From NCBI GenBank assembly GCA_029937545.1, contig JAPYPR010000001.1, forward strand, positions 219,645 through 283,644: DNA of 64,000 nt, read 5' to 3'. The position numbers and the translations under genes were made by a program. The stretch's first letter is position 1; each line of letters begins with the position of its first letter. Below, in pieces: positions 8,092 to 17,430 of the stretch. Source of the stretch: Erythrobacter sp. Lineage in GTDB: Bacteria > Pseudomonadota > Alphaproteobacteria > Sphingomonadales > Sphingomonadaceae. Below the pieces are notes generated by a model. It was not told where the DNA came from. It saw only the letters and a list, made by a program, of their open reading frames with translations, and did no database searches.

Positions 8092-9296
8092 TTCACCATG
8101 GGTAGCCTGAGTTCGGTTTCATAGCCCTGCAATCCCGGGCCGGAAGTGACGGTCGCCTCTGCGCCGAACCGTGCCTCCAGCCGGTCGCGCACATTGGCAA
8201 GGCCGATGCCGAACCCGCCGCTGTGGCCAGCGGGCACGCCCGGTCCGTCGTCGGCGACGGTAATGACCAGGCGGCCATACTCCTCGCGCGCGACGATCGA
8301 CACTGTAACGGGCCGCGCACTGGCAGACACACCGTATTTGACCGAATTCTCGACCAGCGGCTGCAGGATCATGCCCGGCACCCGGTAATGCTCCAGCTCG
8401 CGCGGGATGTCGACATGCACGCGCAGGCGCTCAGGGAAGCGCACCGCCTCGATTTCGAGATAGTGCTCTTGCAGGTCCACCTCGTCGGCCAATGTCACGT
8501 CGCCGGTCGATTCGTCGGCCAGGCTGTGCCGGTAGAAGCGCGAAATCGTCTGGATCATCTCCTCGGCCCGATCCGACTTACCGGTCATCACCAGCGCAGA
8601 CAGCGAATTCAGCGTATTGAAGAGGAAGTGCGGATTCACCTGATAGCGCAGCGAGCGCAGCTCCGCCGCCTTCGCTGCACTACGGAACCTCTCGCCTTCG
8701 CGCTCTGCCGCCAGCGCCTGCGCGCGCGCCTGCATAGCGATGTAGAGCGCCGCCCAGGCCAGCAGCAGGAAATAGCGTCCCAGCGCGATGTCGAAGGTCA
8801 TCCGCCATTTGTCCATCGCCGTCGGTGCCGGGGCGATGACGACGCTTTCTCGAGCCGCGAGATCCTCGGCAGCCTCCTCCAGATCGCCAGCGATCCGTGG
8901 TCTCGGCAGGTCCACCAGAAGATTGCCGGATTCGTCGCGTCGGATCGCTATTCCGCGCTCTTCACCGATGCGTTTCTCGATCTTTTCCTGAATGTTCGAG
9001 AAAACCCACTGGTTGGCTTGGGCAATTGCGATGGCGGCGGGAAAGGCGATGATCGCGGCTACGATCACCTTGGCTGCCAGCGCTCGCCGATCGAACAGGC
9101 GCAGGATCAGCCACATCACAGCTGTTACGGCCATGCCGATCGCGCAAACCAGGGCGCGACGCCACAGCATTTCCCATTCGAAGCCGAACCCCGAAAGCTC
9201 GCCGCGGACGGTTACGAGAAGAAAGTATATTCCCCAGACGGCCAGTATCGATCCCAGCACTGTCCGGGCCGGCAAATGCGGCGTGGTAGAATTCAT
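8088..9296 (-). CDS. Sensor histidine kinase, LytS/His_kinase (PF06580) type
   Basis: This protein of about 402 residues has two hydrophobic blocks near the N-terminus and more before residue 200. After these come the His_kinase motif YQVNPHFLFNTLN (phospho-acceptor histidine), the N-box PLVENSVKYGV, and the ATP-binding DDGPGV and GFGIGLANV. A predicted extracytoplasmic segment between the membrane blocks is probably the sensor. I prefer ATG 9296 (MNSTTPHLP) to 9314. It is co-translated with the LytTR regulator downstream. The signal sensed cannot be inferred. Confidence 0.92.
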   Translation of the reverse strand: MNSTTPHLPARTVLGSILAVWGIYFLLVTVRGELSGFGFEWEMLWRRALVCAIGMAVTAVMWLILRLFDRRALAAKVIVAAIIAFPAAIAIAQANQWVFSNIQEKIEKRIGEERGIAIRRDESGNLLVDLPRPRIAGDLEEAAEDLAARESVVIAPAPTAMDKWRMTFDIALGRYFLLLAWAALYIAMQARAQALAAEREGERFRSAAKAAELRSLRYQVNPHFLFNTLNSLSALVMTGKSDRAEEMIQTISRFYRHSLADESTGDVTLADEVDLQEHYLEIEAVRFPERLRVHVDIPRELEHYRVPGMILQPLVENSVKYGVSASARPVTVSIVAREEYGRLVITVADDGPGVPAGHSGGFGIGLANVRDRLEARFGAEATVTSGPGLQGYETELRLPMVK

Positions 9297-9395
9297 CAGG
9301 CGTTCAGTATCCAAATCATGTCCCGGTGTGGCCGTTCGAGCCGCCGAAAGCCAGTCCGGCGGTCGAGAGCGTTCACACGTTGGTCGAGCGGACTG

Positions 9396-10922
9396 CTATT
9401 CGGCGGGCTCCAGATCACCTTCGGCGATCCGGCGACGCCATTCGGCGGGCGCAAGCGTGTGGACGTTGTTCCCTTCGGCATCCACCGCGACCGTCACCGG
9501 CATGTCCTCGACCTCGAACTCGTAGATCGCTTCCATGCCGAGATCCTCGAAGGCCACGACCTGCGCGCCCTTGATCGCGCGGCTGACGAGATAGGCGGCT
9601 CCGCCGGTCGCCATGAGGTAGGCGACCTTGAAGTTGCTGATGATCTCGACGGCATTTTGCCCGCGCTCGGCCTTGCCGATCATCGCGAGCAGGCCGAGAT
9701 CGAGCATCATCTCGGTGAACCTGTCCATGCGAGTGGCTGTGGTCGGACCGGCTGGGCCGACGACTTCCCCCATCACCGGATCGACGGGGCCGACGTAATA
9801 GATCGCGCGTCCCTTGAAATCGACCGGCAGCTCTTCCCCGGCTTCCAGCATGTCGTGGATGCGCTTGTGCGCCGCGTCGCGCCCGGTCAGCATCTTGCCC
9901 GACAACAGCAGGCGGTCGCCATGCTTCCAGCTAGCGACTTCTTCAGGAGTCAGTGCATCGAGGTCGACCCGTTTGGCCGTGCTGTCCGGCTTCCAGGTGA
10001 CCTGCGGATAGTCGTCCAGCCTGGGCGGTTCGAGGTAGGCCGGACCACTGCCGTCGAGCGTGAAATGCGCATGACGCGTGGCCGCGCAATTGGGAATCAT
10101 GCCCACCGGCTTCCCTGCAGCGTGGCAGGGCGCATCGAGGATTTTCACATCCAGCACGGTCGACAGGCCGCCCAGCCCCTGCGCCCCGACACCCATCGCA
10201 TTCACCGCATCGAAGATGTCGATCCGAAGCTGCTCGATATCGTTCTGCGCCCCGCGCTGCTTCAGCTGGCCCATGTCGATCGGGTCCATCAGGCTGAGCT
10301 TGGCAAGTTTCATGCAGTGCTCTGCCGTGCCGCCGATGCCGATGCCCAGCATACCCGGCGGGCACCAGCCGGCGCCCATCGAGGGAATCTGTTCGAGGAC
10401 CCATTCCACGATATTGTCTGACGGGTTCATCATCTTGAACTTGGACTTGTTCTCGCTGCCGCCGCCCTTGGCCGCGACGTCGACGCCTACCGTGCTTCCC
10501 GGCACCATCTCCACCGATAGTACCGATGGCGTATTGTCGCGCGTGTTGCGGCGGGTAAAGGCCGGATCGGCGAGGATCGAGGCACGGAGCTTGTTGTCGG
10601 GATGGTTGTAGGCGCGGCTCACACCCTCATCGACGACCTCCTGCAGCGATCGTTCGCTGTCGAGGCGGCAGTTCATTCCCCAGCGCACGAAGACGTTGAC
10701 GATGCCGGTGTCCTGGCAGATCGGCCGGTGCCCTTCGGCGCACATCCGGCTGTTCGTGAGGATTTGCGCGATCGCATCCTTGGCCGCCGGGCCTTTCTCC
10801 GCTTCGTAGGCATCGCCCAGCGCGCGGATGTAATCCATCGGGTGGTAGTATGAAATATACTGAAGCGCGTCGGCCACGCTTTCGATCAGGTCGTCTTCGC
10901 TGATGACGGTCATGTCGCTCAT
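9396..10922 (-). CDS. fumA: Class I fumarate hydratase (iron-sulfur)
   Basis: This protein of about 508 residues joins the alpha and beta domains of class I fumarase/tartrate dehydratase in one chain. It hydrates fumarate to malate in the TCA cycle with a [4Fe-4S] cluster. Candidate cluster cysteines lie in RPICQDTG, GAGWCPPGMLG and MIPNCAATRH. The beta-domain motifs GPAGPTTATRMD and GKAERG are also present. I chose ATG 10922 (MSDMTVISEDDL), and 10913 is also possible. It stands alone, with no class II fumarase in the window. Confidence 0.93.
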   Translation of the reverse strand: MSDMTVISEDDLIESVADALQYISYYHPMDYIRALGDAYEAEKGPAAKDAIAQILTNSRMCAEGHRPICQDTGIVNVFVRWGMNCRLDSERSLQEVVDEGVSRAYNHPDNKLRASILADPAFTRRNTRDNTPSVLSVEMVPGSTVGVDVAAKGGGSENKSKFKMMNPSDNIVEWVLEQIPSMGAGWCPPGMLGIGIGGTAEHCMKLAKLSLMDPIDMGQLKQRGAQNDIEQLRIDIFDAVNAMGVGAQGLGGLSTVLDVKILDAPCHAAGKPVGMIPNCAATRHAHFTLDGSGPAYLEPPRLDDYPQVTWKPDSTAKRVDLDALTPEEVASWKHGDRLLLSGKMLTGRDAAHKRIHDMLEAGEELPVDFKGRAIYYVGPVDPVMGEVVGPAGPTTATRMDRFTEMMLDLGLLAMIGKAERGQNAVEIISNFKVAYLMATGGAAYLVSRAIKGAQVVAFEDLGMEAIYEFEVEDMPVTVAVDAEGNNVHTLAPAEWRRRIAEGDLEPAE

Positions 10923-11067
10923 CGCCGGAAAATCCCATGTTGCAGAATTGCGCTCCCCGATAGGCGTGTTTGCCGCCATCGGTCAAAGCGCTTGGACACA
11001 AATGGTCTTGCGCCTAAAGCAAGCCGGCTTGACCCAGCGTGTTATTAGAGCAATACAGCGAACCGCC

Positions 11068-11667
11068 ATGACCACCACCCTCGCCCCCAAGACCGAATTC
11101 GCCGCAGCCCGCAAGGCCATGCTCGACAGCCAGTTGCGCACCAGCGGTGTGAACGAACCTTTCGTGCTCGAACGCATGGGTACAGTCGCGCGCGAGGAAT
11201 TCGTGCCCGAATCGTTGCGCGGCGTTGCGTATAGCGATCGCGCTGTGCGCCTCGGCGATGGCAAGGTTCTGCCGCAGCCGCTGTTCCACGGCATGATGCT
11301 GTCCGAAGCGCAGCCTCTCGCAAGCGACGAAGTGCTCGTGATCGACGGGGGCAGCGGATATCTGCCCGCGCTGGTCGAACCCATGGTCAAGTCCGTGCGG
11401 GTGATGACCCCGGAGGACGCTGCCGGGGGTCGCAAGAAAGGGGCCTTTTCGCTGGTCCTCGTCGACGGTGCGATCGAGCATGTCCCGGCGGCTCTCGCCA
11501 AGCTGGTCGCAGATGGCGGCCGAATCGTGACCGGTCTGGTGGAACGCAATGTCACGCGGCTTGCCACGGGCCGGAAGACCGCTGGCGCGCTGGCCTTGCT
11601 GCCGTTGGCAGAGCTTGGTGTTCCGCGGCTGGCGCAATTCGATCGGCCGACCAGCTGGAGCTTTTGA
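11068..11667 (+). CDS. Shortened protein-L-isoaspartate O-methyltransferase-like protein
   Basis: This 199-residue protein starts like PCMT (ARKAMLDSQLRTSGVNEPFVLERM, REEFVPESLRGVAYSD, PQPLFHGMML). The glycine motif is changed to VIDGGSGYLP, and the chain goes almost directly to FSLVLVDGAIEHVPAAL, leaving out roughly 40 residues that normally complete the SAM-binding Rossmann fold. Catalytic competence is therefore doubtful. It is immediately upstream of and overlaps tolC, an arrangement I believe is common in sphingomonads, so a role linked to outer-membrane export or repair is possible but inferred. Confidence 0.8.
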   Translation: MTTTLAPKTEFAAARKAMLDSQLRTSGVNEPFVLERMGTVAREEFVPESLRGVAYSDRAVRLGDGKVLPQPLFHGMMLSEAQPLASDEVLVIDGGSGYLPALVEPMVKSVRVMTPEDAAGGRKKGAFSLVLVDGAIEHVPAALAKLVADGGRIVTGLVERNVTRLATGRKTAGALALLPLAELGVPRLAQFDRPTSWSF

Positions 11668-13145
11668 TGGGCTCGCTGTTCCCTATCAAACGGCTGCTGG
11701 CCGGAAGCGCCTTGGCAAGCATCGCGGTTGCCCAGCCGGCCGCGGCCGACACGCTGCAGGAAGCGCTGACCCAGGCCTATCTGTACAATCCTGTCCTGCT
11801 CGCGGCTCAAGCCAACCAGCGCGCGACCGACGAGAATGTCCCGATCAACCGCGCACAGGGCCTGCCCAGTGCCGATGCGACCGCGACCTATACGGAGTTC
11901 GTCAAGACCTCGACCAACAGCTTCACCTCGCCCGACCGCGTGCTGCAGATCGGCCCGCAGCTCAATGTGCCGATCTATTCCGGCGGCTCGATCAAGAATT
12001 CGATTGCCGCGGCGGAACAGCGCGTCGAGGCAGGGCAGGCGGATCTGCGCGGCACCGAAAGCGCGCTCTTCAGCCAGGTCGTCGCGGCCTATATGGACGT
12101 GCTCCTCGGCCAGGCGGTAACATCGCTTCGCGCCAACCAGATCGACGTGCTGCAGGTCAACGCGCAGGCGACGAGTGATCGCTTCGAGATCGGCGATCTG
12201 ACGAGAACCGATGTGGCGCAGTCGCAAGCCCGGTTGGCACTGGCTCGCGGGGATTTTCGCAATGCGCAGGCGAACCTCATTGCGGCACGCGAAACCTATA
12301 TCCAGCTGGTTGGCGACACACCCGACAATCTCCAGCCACCGCCGGCCCTGCCCGGCCTGCCGGAGAATGTCGAAACCGCCGTCGCCGTTGCGCTCGAAGA
12401 CAATCCGGACCTGATTGCCGCCAAGGAGCGGGCGCAGGCTGCCGGCTTCGACACCGAGGTCGCCGGATCGGGCCGCCTCCCCAATGTCGGCGTCTTCGCC
12501 AATGGCGGCTACAACGATTACTTCGGCACGCTGGCCGGTGGACAGGCAGGCATTTCGCAGGCGGAAACGACGGCCAGTGTCGGCGTGCAGATGAGACTTC
12601 CGATTTTCCAGGGCGGCCTCCCCGCCGCGCGACAGCGTCAGGCGCGGGCACGCGAAACCGCCGCGCTGGAACAGGTCATCGCTGCCGAGCGCGATGTGAT
12701 CGCACAGGTTCGTGCCGCCTGGTCGAGCTGGCAAGCCTCCCTCGCCGTGATCGAAAGCAGCCAGGTCGCCGTCGATGCGGCGGCGCTGAGCCTCGAAGGC
12801 GTGCGCGCGGAAAACTCGATCGGCAATCGCACCATCCTCGACGTGCTGAACGCAGAGCAGGAACTGCTCAATTCGCGGGTCCAGCTCGTGACCGCACGCC
12901 GGAACGCCTATGTCGCAGGCTTCACCCTGCTGGCTGCCATGGGCCGGGCCGAAGCGCGGGACCTCAATCTTGCCGATGCGGGCCCGCTTTATGATCCCGA
13001 GCTCAACTACCAGCGCGTGCGCGGCAAGATCTGGGACTGGGACCGCGATCCGGAGCCCGTTAGCGAGGCGACTCGCACCGTCGATCTACCGGCGGCAAAT
13101 GCCGACATCGCCGAAGAGGATGATTTTGCGGATAGAATCGATTAA
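11667..13145 (+). CDS. tolC: TolC-family outer-membrane efflux/export channel
   Basis: This 492-residue protein begins with a signal peptide (MGSLFPIKRLLAGSALASIAVAQPAAA). Two outer-membrane efflux repeats follow, typical of TolC: DTLQEALTQAYLYNPVLLAAQA ahead of the first, and AEQELLNSRVQLVTARRNAYVAGF in the second. It forms the trimeric outer-membrane and periplasmic tunnel for type I secretion and RND/MFS efflux. No inner-membrane or adaptor partner is adjacent. It overlaps the PCMT-like gene (TGATG) and is followed after 57 bases by the PopZ-like gene. Confidence 0.92.
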   Translation: MGSLFPIKRLLAGSALASIAVAQPAAADTLQEALTQAYLYNPVLLAAQANQRATDENVPINRAQGLPSADATATYTEFVKTSTNSFTSPDRVLQIGPQLNVPIYSGGSIKNSIAAAEQRVEAGQADLRGTESALFSQVVAAYMDVLLGQAVTSLRANQIDVLQVNAQATSDRFEIGDLTRTDVAQSQARLALARGDFRNAQANLIAARETYIQLVGDTPDNLQPPPALPGLPENVETAVAVALEDNPDLIAAKERAQAAGFDTEVAGSGRLPNVGVFANGGYNDYFGTLAGGQAGISQAETTASVGVQMRLPIFQGGLPAARQRQARARETAALEQVIAAERDVIAQVRAAWSSWQASLAVIESSQVAVDAAALSLEGVRAENSIGNRTILDVLNAEQELLNSRVQLVTARRNAYVAGFTLLAAMGRAEARDLNLADAGPLYDPELNYQRVRGKIWDWDRDPEPVSEATRTVDLPAANADIAEEDDFADRID

Positions 13146-13202
13146 GGATACCCTCAGAACGCTGCGAAAGCGTCGATTCGTGAAGCAGGGGTGCAATCGA
13201 TT

Positions 13203-13664
13203 ATGAATCAGGCTGGCGAACCTTCGGTCGAAGAGATCCTCGATTCGATCAAGAAAGTCATCGCGCGAGACAATCGCGATGCGATCATCGCGGATCGTCG
13301 CCGCAAGTCGGCGCCCGTAGCCACTCCCGAACCGGCCGATGAGGAAGAGGCCGAAGAAGTCCTCGAACTCGATGCCGATTACGCCGTTGACGACGCAGGC
13401 GACCAGCCCGACGAGGAAGAAGATGATGCGCTGACTCGCGGCGATACGCGCAAGGCGATGCAGGAAAACTTCGCCGCGCTCGCCATGTTGTCGCAACCGA
13501 GCAAACAGCCGCAGATTGTCCGCTCGGGCGAGACTTCGCTGGAGGGCCTGGTGCGCGAGATGCTCCGCCCGATGCTGCGAGAATGGCTCGATGCCAATCT
13601 GCCCGGCATGGTCGAGGATATGGTCAAGGCGGAGATCGCCCGGATCGCCGGCAAACGCTCCTGA
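13203..13664 (+). CDS. PopZ-like polar organizing protein (DUF2497)
   Basis: This 153-residue protein has the two conserved ends of DUF2497/PopZ: an N-terminal helix (EPSVEEILDSIKKVIARDN) and a C-terminal assembly region (SLEGLVREMLRPMLREWLDANL...EDMVKAEIARIA). An acidic, disordered linker rich in Glu, Asp and Pro joins them. In Caulobacter PopZ forms a polar mesh that anchors ParB-parS and recruits cell-cycle factors. Here ori, parABS and this gene sit within about 35 kb. It follows tolC closely and may be in the same transcript. Confidence 0.85.
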   Translation: MNQAGEPSVEEILDSIKKVIARDNRDAIIADRRRKSAPVATPEPADEEEAEEVLELDADYAVDDAGDQPDEEEDDALTRGDTRKAMQENFAALAMLSQPSKQPQIVRSGETSLEGLVREMLRPMLREWLDANLPGMVEDMVKAEIARIAGKRS

Positions 13665-13723
13665 CCGCGGAACCCGATCTAAACGCTTAACTTTGGCACG
13701 CAGCGCGGATAAGCCCTGCGCCC

Positions 13724-15811
13724 ATGACTGCACGCAACCGGGTCGCTTTCCCGCTCGCCAGCGCCATTGCGCTTCTCGCTTCGCCCCTCGCCGCGCAGGA
13801 TCCCGCGCCGATGAGCGCTCAGGACCTCGTTACCATGCCGCGCCTCGGCGCGCCGAGCGTCGATCCTTCGGGCCGCATGGCGGTCTATTCGGTGACCACG
13901 ACCGATCCCGAGACGTATGAGCGCAACAGCACGCTTTATTTGCGCTCGCTCGGTGACATTGACGCTGCACCGCTTGCGCTCGATTTGAAGGGCGGCGACG
14001 CGCGGTTCGGCGGAGATGGCTGGCTCTACTACCTGCGTGACGATCAGGTCTGGCGCGCCCGCATCGGTCTCGATGGCAGCGTTTCCGAAAAAGCCGGGGT
14101 CACCGACTTGCCCCGATCAGTGAACGGCTTTCAGGTGGCGCGCGACGGATCGCGGCTGGCGATCTGGGCCGATGTTCCGCGAAGCTGCTCCGCACTTTCC
14201 TGCGACGACAGCGCGAAGGCTTACGAGCCGGGCCCGGGCACCGGCCTGCTGTTCGAAGGCGACGGCGGCTTCATCCGTCACTGGGACAGCTGGGAAACGC
14301 CCGGAACCTATAGCCGCGTATTCGCGGTACCGCTCGAAGGCGGCAAGCAGGCAGGCGCGGCAATGCCGGTCGATGGTGCCATCGGTGCTGGCGGACCCAG
14401 CGGCGATACGCCGACCGCACCCTTCGGCGGAGGCGAGGATGTCGCCTTCGCACCCAATGGCCAAGGCCTCTATTTCACCGCGCGCGAGGGCGGGCAAACT
14501 GAGCCCTACTCGACCAATCTCGATATCTGGTTCTCCGATCTCTCCGGCAGCGCGCCGACCAATTTGACCCAGGCCAACGAAGCGCTCGACGCTCTGCCGA
14601 CCCCCTCGCCCGACGGGCGGTATCTCGCCTATGTCGCCATGAAGCGACCGACATACGAGGCCGATCGGCAAGTCGTGATGCTGCGCGACCTGCGCACCGG
14701 TGCGGTCACACCGCTGACGGAGGGCTTCGACCGCAGCTTCGGCTCGATCGCCTGGACGCCCGATTCCCGCTGGATCGTTGCCATCGCGCAGGATGTGCTC
14801 GATACGCCGGCTTTTCGCATTGACCCGCGCACCGGAGAGATCGTCCGGCTCGACCTGATGGCGGGGAACGAGGCGCATATCGGCAATGTGGTGCCGCTTC
14901 ATAGTGGCGGGCTGATCTTCACCCGCGACTCGATCGGCGCGCCTGCGGAGATGTACCTCGCTCGTGACTGGGACCAAGCCACGCCGCTGACGGATGTCGC
15001 GATGAGCCGCATGGGAAATATGACACCCGTCTCGGTCGAGCGGTTCAGCTTTGCCGGGGCCGGTGGCGACACCGTCTGGGGCCAGATCACCAAGCCGGAC
15101 GGCGTTTCCGGCCAGCTTCCGGCAATTCTTTACGTCCACGGCGGCCCGCAGGGGTCGTTCAATGATGGGTGGTCCAGCCGCTGGAACCCGCGTGTTTTGG
15201 CGAGCCAGGGTTATGCGGTCATCTCGGTCGATTTCCACGGCTCCACCGGATACGGCCAGGCCTTTACCGACGCGATCAATCGCGACTGGGGCGGCAAGCC
15301 GCTGGAGGACCTGAAAAAGGGACTCGCCGCCGCGCTCGAATTCGACACCCAGATCGACGGCAGCCGCGCCTGCGCCATGGGCGCAAGCTACGGCGGCTAC
15401 ATGATGAACTGGATCGCCGGCCAGTGGCCCGAGCGGTTCGACTGCCTCGTCCAGCACGACGGCCTGTTCGACCTGCGCAGTTTTTATTTCACGACCGAGG
15501 AACTGTGGTTCCCGCGCTGGGATTTCGGCGGCGGCTATCTCGAAAACCTCGAAGCATACGAAAAATGGAATCCGGTCAATCACGTCGATAAATGGCAGAC
15601 GCCCATGCTGGTCGTCACCGGCATGAAGGATTTCCGCGTGCCATACACCCAGGGCATCGCCAGCTTCACCGCGCTGCAGGAGAAGCAGATACCCAGCCAG
15701 CTGCTCGTCTTCCCCGATGAGAACCATTGGGTCCTGAAGCCGAAGAATTCTTTGCAGTGGCACAATACCGTGTTCGGCTGGCTCGATCGCTGGCTGAAGC
15801 CCGCAGAATGA
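13724..15811 (+). CDS. S9 family (prolyl oligopeptidase/acylaminoacyl) exported peptidase
   Basis: The protein has 695 residues with a signal peptide ending near LAAQDPAP, so it is periplasmic. A beta-propeller region follows ([23 protein letters not shown]), then a C-terminal alpha/beta-hydrolase domain. The catalytic serine is in [10 protein letters not shown], the aspartate in [10 protein letters not shown] and the histidine in [15 protein letters not shown]-like VHGGPQGSF forms the oxyanion region. It would cleave short peptides after X-Pro or N-blocked residues. Its stop overlaps the next start by ATGA. Confidence 0.93.
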   Translation: MTARNRVAFPLASAIALLASPLAAQDPAPMSAQDLVTMPRLGAPSVDPSGRMAVYSVTTTDPETYERNSTLYLRSLGDIDAAPLALDLKGGDARFGGDGWLYYLRDDQVWRARIGLDGSVSEKAGVTDLPRSVNGFQVARDGSRLAIWADVPRSCSALSCDDSAKAYEPGPGTGLLFEGDGGFIRHWDSWETPGTYSRVFAVPLEGGKQAGAAMPVDGAIGAGGPSGDTPTAPFGGGEDVAFAPNGQGLYFTAREGGQTEPYSTNLDIWFSDLSGSAPTNLTQANEALDALPTPSPDGRYLAYVAMKRPTYEADRQVVMLRDLRTGAVTPLTEGFDRSFGSIAWTPDSRWIVAIAQDVLDTPAFRIDPRTGEIVRLDLMAGNEAHIGNVVPLHSGGLIFTRDSIGAPAEMYLARDWDQATPLTDVAMSRMGNMTPVSVERFSFAGAGGDTVWGQITKPDGVSGQLPAILYVHGGPQGSFNDGWSSRWNPRVLASQGYAVISVDFHGSTGYGQAFTDAINRDWGGKPLEDLKKGLAAALEFDTQIDGSRACAMGASYGGYMMNWIAGQWPERFDCLVQHDGLFDLRSFYFTTEELWFPRWDFGGGYLENLEAYEKWNPVNHVDKWQTPMLVVTGMKDFRVPYTQGIASFTALQEKQIPSQLLVFPDENHWVLKPKNSLQWHNTVFGWLDRWLKPAE

Positions 15812-16182
15812 CCGCGAGCGAAAAGAAACTGCACAAGGCGCGGCGGGCGCTGACCAAGATCGGGGGCGCCTCGGCGCAACGGCAGATTTTCCTGTGCGCG
15901 GTGTCGGAGAAGCAGAAATGCTGCAAGCGCGACGAGGGCAAGGCCGCCTGGAACTACCTGAAGAAGCGGCTAAAAGAGCTCAAGCTCGTCGGTCCGGGGG
16001 CGACGGTCCAGCGGACCAAGGCCGATTGCCTGCAGGTCTGCGAGGCGGGACCCATCGCGGTCGTCTGGCCGGAGAACGTCTGGTATCATTCCTGCAACGA
16101 AGAGGTGCTGGAAGCGATCATTCAGCGCCACCTCATCGGCGGCGTGCCGGTGGAAGAATACCGGCTTTACCCGGCGGACTGA
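15808..16182 (+). CDS. Thioredoxin-like [2Fe-2S] ferredoxin family protein
   Basis: This 124-residue cytoplasmic protein has the cysteine spacing of thioredoxin-like (2Fe-2S) ferredoxins: IFLCAV, KCCK and [18 protein letters not shown]. These proteins resemble the NuoE C-terminal domain and carry one cluster as electron carriers. The redox partner is unknown. It is translationally coupled to the S9 peptidase gene (ATGA overlap), and its 3' end overlaps the convergent membrane-protein gene by 16 bases. Confidence 0.85.
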   Translation: MTASEKKLHKARRALTKIGGASAQRQIFLCAVSEKQKCCKRDEGKAAWNYLKKRLKELKLVGPGATVQRTKADCLQVCEAGPIAVVWPENVWYHSCNEEVLEAIIQRHLIGGVPVEEYRLYPAD

Positions 16183-16475
16183 TCGTCGCGGTCGTCGGCT
16201 AGCGGATCGTCGATCGATTCGTCGTGTCCGGTGCCCGATGACAGGAACACCAGCCCCATCAGCGCGCTCGCCAGCAGCATGGTGAAGCCGATCCCCAGCG
16301 CCGCGGCGATGTAATAGTGAATCGAGACGGCATCGCTGCCGAACTTCCACAGCAGGGCAAGCGAAATTGCGACCACGCCCACGGTCAGCAGGAACATGAA
16401 GCGCATGATCCGCCGGAATCGCGCCCAGGCGAAGGCGGCGTTTTGCGGATCGTCGAGGGGAGACTTCTTGACCAT
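16167..16475 (-). CDS. Small two-span membrane protein
   Basis: This 102-residue protein has a basic N-terminus (MVKKSPLDD...RFRRIMRF), two hydrophobic segments (about 27-43 and 52-76) and an acidic C-terminal tail ([10 protein letters not shown]). I do not recognise a named family. Topology suggests both ends are cytoplasmic. The ATG at 16475 follows GGAGG, a good ribosome-binding site. It is divergent from the CBS gene and overlaps the ferredoxin-like gene tail to tail. Confidence 0.75.
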   Translation of the reverse strand: MVKKSPLDDPQNAAFAWARFRRIMRFMFLLTVGVVAISLALLWKFGSDAVSIHYYIAAALGIGFTMLLASALMGLVFLSSGTGHDESIDDPLADDRDDQSAG

Positions 16476-16600
16476 CGCGCCTCCTCTGGCCGCTTGCCCC
16501 GCGCCTTGCAATGACCTTGCCGGAGCGCGGCGCGTCACGGATTCGCATTTTGTGCCGTTTGATGGCATTCTCCCGAGCAAAATAGGGAGACAACAGCGCC

Positions 16601-17032
16601 ATGGATATCGGATCGCTCATTGCAGATCGCAGAAGCTCGGACGTGATTTCCTGTTCGGTCGATGGCGAGGTCAGGGATGCGGTGCGACTGCTGGCTTCCA
16701 GGCGCATCGGTGCGCTGCCAGTGATGGAGGGCGGCAGGGTCGTCGGCATCTTCTCCGAACGCGATGTGATCTACCGCTTGGCCGAGGAGGGCGACGCCTG
16801 CCTCGTTCGCCCGGTCGGCGATGTGATGACCTCGCCGCCGATTACGGTCGATCGCGCGACCAAGATCGACCAGGCGCTCGCACTGATGACCAAGCGACGA
16901 ATCCGCCACCTGCCCGTGGTCGATGGCGACACCATGTGCGGCTTCATTTCGATCGGCGATCTCGTGAAATCGCGCTTCGACAAAGTGCAGCACGAAGCCG
17001 AAGCCATGCGCGATTATATCGCCCACGCTTGA
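16601..17032 (+). CDS. Two-CBS-domain protein
   Basis: This 143-residue protein consists of two CBS motifs (DAVRLLASRRIGALPVMEGGR.. and QALALMTKRRIRHLPVVDGDT..), each ending in a G-I-F/I-S-x-x-D strand. Stand-alone CBS pairs bind adenine nucleotides and act as energy or ligand sensors. The regulated partner is not evident. GGGAGA precedes the ATG. It is followed after 31 bases by the A-type Fe-S gene on the same strand. Confidence 0.88.
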   Translation: MDIGSLIADRRSSDVISCSVDGEVRDAVRLLASRRIGALPVMEGGRVVGIFSERDVIYRLAEEGDACLVRPVGDVMTSPPITVDRATKIDQALALMTKRRIRHLPVVDGDTMCGFISIGDLVKSRFDKVQHEAEAMRDYIAHA

Positions 17033-17063
17033 GTGCGGGCGCAGTGGTCCCTACATTCAAGCT

Positions 17064-17393
17064 ATGACAGGCACACCCACACTGACGGAAGCAGCGGCGA
17101 CGCGCGTCGCAGCAATCGCGCAAAAGCAGGCGAAGCCCGCGATATTGCGCTTGTCTGTCGAGGGGGGCGGTTGTTCTGGCTTCCAGTACAAGTTCGATCT
17201 CGCCCAAGCACCGGACAGCGATGATGCCGTCAGCGAGACCGATGGTGTGAAACTTGTCGTCGATCCTGTCAGCCTGGATCTGCTGGCCGGCAGCAAGGTC
17301 GATTTCGTGGAGGATCTCGGCGGTGCGGCCTTCAAGGTCGAGAACCCCCAGGCGGCGGCTGGCTGCGGCTGCGGATCGAGCTTCGGGATTTGA
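17064..17393 (+). CDS. erpA: A-type iron-sulfur carrier (HesB/IscA/ErpA family)
   Basis: This 109-residue protein has the three conserved cysteines of A-type carriers: GGCSGFQY and GCGCGSSF near the C-terminus. It carries Fe-S clusters from the scaffold to apo-proteins. The symbol follows general annotation practice for single A-type carriers in alphaproteobacteria; the sequence alone cannot separate ErpA from IscA or SufA. It stands 37 bases upstream of the exonuclease III gene. Confidence 0.88.
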   Translation: MTGTPTLTEAAATRVAAIAQKQAKPAILRLSVEGGGCSGFQYKFDLAQAPDSDDAVSETDGVKLVVDPVSLDLLAGSKVDFVEDLGGAAFKVENPQAAAGCGCGSSFGI

Positions 17394-17430
17394 GTTAGAC
17401 CCGCGCGCGCCTTTCGGGCATCACGCCTGA

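Noticed and set aside
8223-10421. A long rightward open frame (over 700 codons) opposite the kinase and fumarase genes
   Set aside because: It is the reverse-strand shadow of two clearly identified genes in high-G+C DNA; its translation has no family motifs.
10983-12734. A leftward open frame of about 580 codons opposite the PCMT-like gene and tolC
   Set aside because: No family similarity, and it overlaps two recognisable genes over its whole length.
14117-15763. A leftward open frame of about 550 codons opposite the S9 peptidase
   Set aside because: Its translation is Arg/His-rich, with no domain; the sense gene has a complete catalytic triad and signal peptide.
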